A stretch of DNA of 64,000 nt from Desulfocicer vacuolatum DSM 3385 (GTDB taxonomy: Bacteria > Desulfobacterota > Desulfobacteria > Desulfobacterales > Desulfobacteraceae), in assembly GCF_900176365.1 (NCBI RefSeq), contig NZ_FWXY01000011.1:62001-126000 (forward strand), in the 5' to 3' direction. The position numbers and the translations under genes were made by a program. The notes under the pieces were generated by a model. It saw nothing but the letters and a program-made list of their open reading frames with translations, did no database searches and was not told where the DNA came from. Below, one piece after another: positions 62,463-64,000 of this stretch (position 1 is the first letter of the stretch; the number at the start of each line of letters is the position of its first letter).

Positions 62463-63504
62463 AAAAATATGCATCTGGGCCATCACCCCCGGTGGAATTA
62501 TCCTGGGGGAAAAACTCCAGGCCCATTTTCCCGGAAGTGATTTCATGGTCTCTTCCGGTGCTTTGGGAAAAAATCCTTTACCCGTCACTGCCGGGCTTTT
62601 TAACCGCCTGGGCACTGCCCTGGAAAAGGATTTCAAGCATTATGACGGCCATATCTGCATTTTTTCAACGGGTATTGCCGTGCGCCTGCTGGCTCCTTTG
62701 CTCCATTCCAAGTTAAACGATCCGGCTGTGGTGGTGATGGATGACAGAGGACTTCACGCCATCAGTTTGATTTCCGGTCATCTGGGGGGGGGAAATGAAC
62801 TTGCCCACCGGGCGGCCGGGGCCACCGGGGCCACGCCGGTGATTACCACTGCCACGGATGTCAATGCGCTGCCGTCCATTGACATGATTGCCCAAAAATG
62901 CGGGTTTGTCATTGAGAATCCACAGTTGATAAAAACCGTGAACATGGCGTTTTTGAAAAGAGAGAAAGTGGCCCTTGTTGATCCTTTGCCCTGTCTTGTT
63001 AAATCCCTTTGTGAAGAATTTCTGGAAGAACCGGGGCAATCCGGAAAAAAGACGGTTTTCATCCAGTGCAGTGACAAGGTGGAACCTGTTCCACGTGAAA
63101 CCCTTGTGTTGAGACCCAAATCATTGGTGGCAGGTATGGGATGTAACCGCGGCACCGATCAGGCAGAGTTGTGGGCATTATTGTGTGACTCTTTTGAAAA
63201 ACACGGCTTGTCATTACAAAGCCTTGCTGCCCTTGGAACCACCGAAGTAAAAGCCGATGAACCGGGGCTTCTGGATTTGGCCCGATCCCTGGATGTCCCC
63301 ATTTTATTTTATGATAAAGAAACATTGAATTCAGTTAAAAATATACAAAATCCATCCAAAACGGTGGAAAAATTTCTGGGAGTAAAAAGCGTATGCGAAG
63401 CAGCAGCGATTCTGGCGTCACACAACGGAAAACTGGTGGTACCCAAGATAAAAAAGGGCAATGCAACCCTTGCAGTGGCAAGAATAGAGCCCGATTATTT
63501 GTAA
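62446..63504 (+). CDS. cbiG: Cobalt-precorrin-5A hydrolase
   Basis: 352 aa. The central region has GHLGGGNELAHR and the C-terminal domain has VAGMGCNRGTD, both CbiG hallmarks. It opens the ring and releases acetaldehyde in the anaerobic pathway. ATG 62446 is preferred because GGGA precedes it; an in-frame ATG 18 bp upstream is possible. A parS-like site lies within it (63087-63102). Confidence 0.92.
   Translation: MVSDPEKICIWAITPGGIILGEKLQAHFPGSDFMVSSGALGKNPLPVTAGLFNRLGTALEKDFKHYDGHICIFSTGIAVRLLAPLLHSKLNDPAVVVMDDRGLHAISLISGHLGGGNELAHRAAGATGATPVITTATDVNALPSIDMIAQKCGFVIENPQLIKTVNMAFLKREKVALVDPLPCLVKSLCEEFLEEPGQSGKKTVFIQCSDKVEPVPRETLVLRPKSLVAGMGCNRGTDQAELWALLCDSFEKHGLSLQSLAALGTTEVKADEPGLLDLARSLDVPILFYDKETLNSVKNIQNPSKTVEKFLGVKSVCEAAAILASHNGKLVVPKIKKGNATLAVARIEPDYL
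63087..63102 (+). other. parS: parS-like site inside cbiG
   Basis: TGTTCCACGTGAAACC matches the parS consensus TGTTNCACGTGAAACA at 15 of 16 positions, the same core as the pair at 4651-4692. parS sites inside genes are common. Confidence 0.65.
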
Positions 63505-64000
63505 TTGGAACCGGACCGGGGGATGTATCCTATATGGCACCCCGGGCAGCAACGCTTCTGGAAATGTCTGATTCCGTTGCCGGCTACACCACATACATTG
63601 ATCTTATCCATGATGCCATTGGTGATAAAAAAATTATTTCCACCGGCATGATGAAGGAAGTGGACAGGGTGGAAATGGCCATTGCCGAGGCATTGAAAGG
63701 CACCACCTGTTCCCTGGTATCCGGGGGGGATTCCGGTATCTACGCCATGGCGGGTCTGGTGTTTGAAATGTGCGAAAAAAAGGGACTGACCCTGGTGCGC
63801 CATGGAGAGGCCTGTCCTGAAAACAGTGACGGCACCTGCCTTGAAATTGAGGTGGTTCCGGGTATTCCGGCCCTTGCCGCCGGTGCATCCCTTGTGGGTG
63901 CCCCCTTGACCCACGATTTTGCCGTTATCAGCTTAAGCGATCTCTTAACTCCCTGGGAAAAAATTGAAAAGCGAATTTCTGCTGCGGCCAGCGCCGACTT
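63393..64000 (+). CDS. cbiH: Cobalt-factor III C17-methyltransferase, partial
   Basis: At least 202 aa; the gene runs off the window end. The tetrapyrrole methylase start RLFVIGTGPGDVSYMAPRA, the GMMKEVDRVEMA stretch and the SGGDSGIYAMAG loop identify CbiH/CobJ, the ring-contraction methyltransferase. The conserved core begins about residue 35 from ATG 63393, which has GGGAG 10 bp upstream; that start makes a 34-residue polar, cysteine-containing extension and overlaps cbiG by 112 bp. No other ATG or GTG in frame lies closer to the conserved core, so a rare start codon nearer the core cannot be excluded. Confidence 0.82.
   Translation, partial: MRSSSDSGVTQRKTGGTQDKKGQCNPCSGKNRARLFVIGTGPGDVSYMAPRAATLLEMSDSVAGYTTYIDLIHDAIGDKKIISTGMMKEVDRVEMAIAEALKGTTCSLVSGGDSGIYAMAGLVFEMCEKKGLTLVRHGEACPENSDGTCLEIEVVPGIPALAAGASLVGAPLTHDFAVISLSDLLTPWEKIEKRISAAASAD

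Overview
The window looks like a chromosomal segment of an anaerobic deltaproteobacterium, most likely a Desulfobacterales-type sulfate reducer (inference). Reasons: oxygen-independent chemistry throughout (glycyl radical enzyme with activase, radical SAM protein, the CbiG-type anaerobic cobalamin route), an ETF-linked membrane Fe-S oxidoreductase, a split ferredoxin-rich glutamate synthase, a corrinoid methyltransferase of the MttB family, and gene families typical of that group. Three copies of a parS-like 16-mer suggest an origin-proximal chromosomal location. No rRNA, tRNA or CRISPR array was recognised, and no intact transposase.

Layout. 1-7.3 kb: a hut-like region: an MttB-family methyltransferase heads an operon with a HutC/GntR regulator and a formiminotransferase-cyclodeaminase; a second HutC-like regulator and histidine ammonia-lyase follow on the other strand. 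A HutC-type operator overlaps the mttB promoter. 7.5-10 kb: Ogt and a GAF/HD-GYP protein. 10-31.4 kb, all minus strand: a methylamine/betaine oxidation island. It has a GcvT-SHMT fusion, a universal stress protein, an ETF:quinone oxidoreductase, EtfA/EtfB, a dimethylglycine-dehydrogenase-like flavoprotein, a LivFGHM/J transporter, a sigma-54 activator, a second EtfA/EtfB pair and a second DAO-family flavoprotein. Reading it as one pathway: N-methylated glycines are imported and demethylated oxidatively, electrons go to ETF and then menaquinone, one-carbon units go to THF, and glycine plus methylene-THF could be joined into serine by the fusion protein. Candidate -24/-12 promoters lie upstream of the transporter, dehydrogenase and etf genes.

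32-37 kb: a glycyl radical enzyme and activase of unassigned substrate, with the decayed C-terminal end of an mttB-like gene beside them and a FadR-type regulator. 37-53 kb: housekeeping metabolism: acyl-CoA ligase, GlnE, a three-gene archaeal-type glutamate synthase, and carA-carB-purF. 53.7-55.7 kb: a radical SAM protein and an unrecognised kinase-fold-like protein. 55.8-64 kb: a cobalamin riboswitch followed by btuC-btuD-btuF and cbiL, cbiET, cbiF, cbiG, cbiH (cut by the window end). Cobalamin supply fits the corrinoid-dependent methyltransferase at the other end of the window.

The intergenic DNA is unusual. Three repeat families recur: R1 (about 95 bp, around 20 full or degraded copies, often in tandem, with compensatory changes in its stem), R2 (about 170-195 bp, three copies, a very strong hairpin with compensatory changes, always joined to the same end of an R1), and R3 (112-134 bp, three copies with 11-bp terminal inverted repeats, MITE-like).
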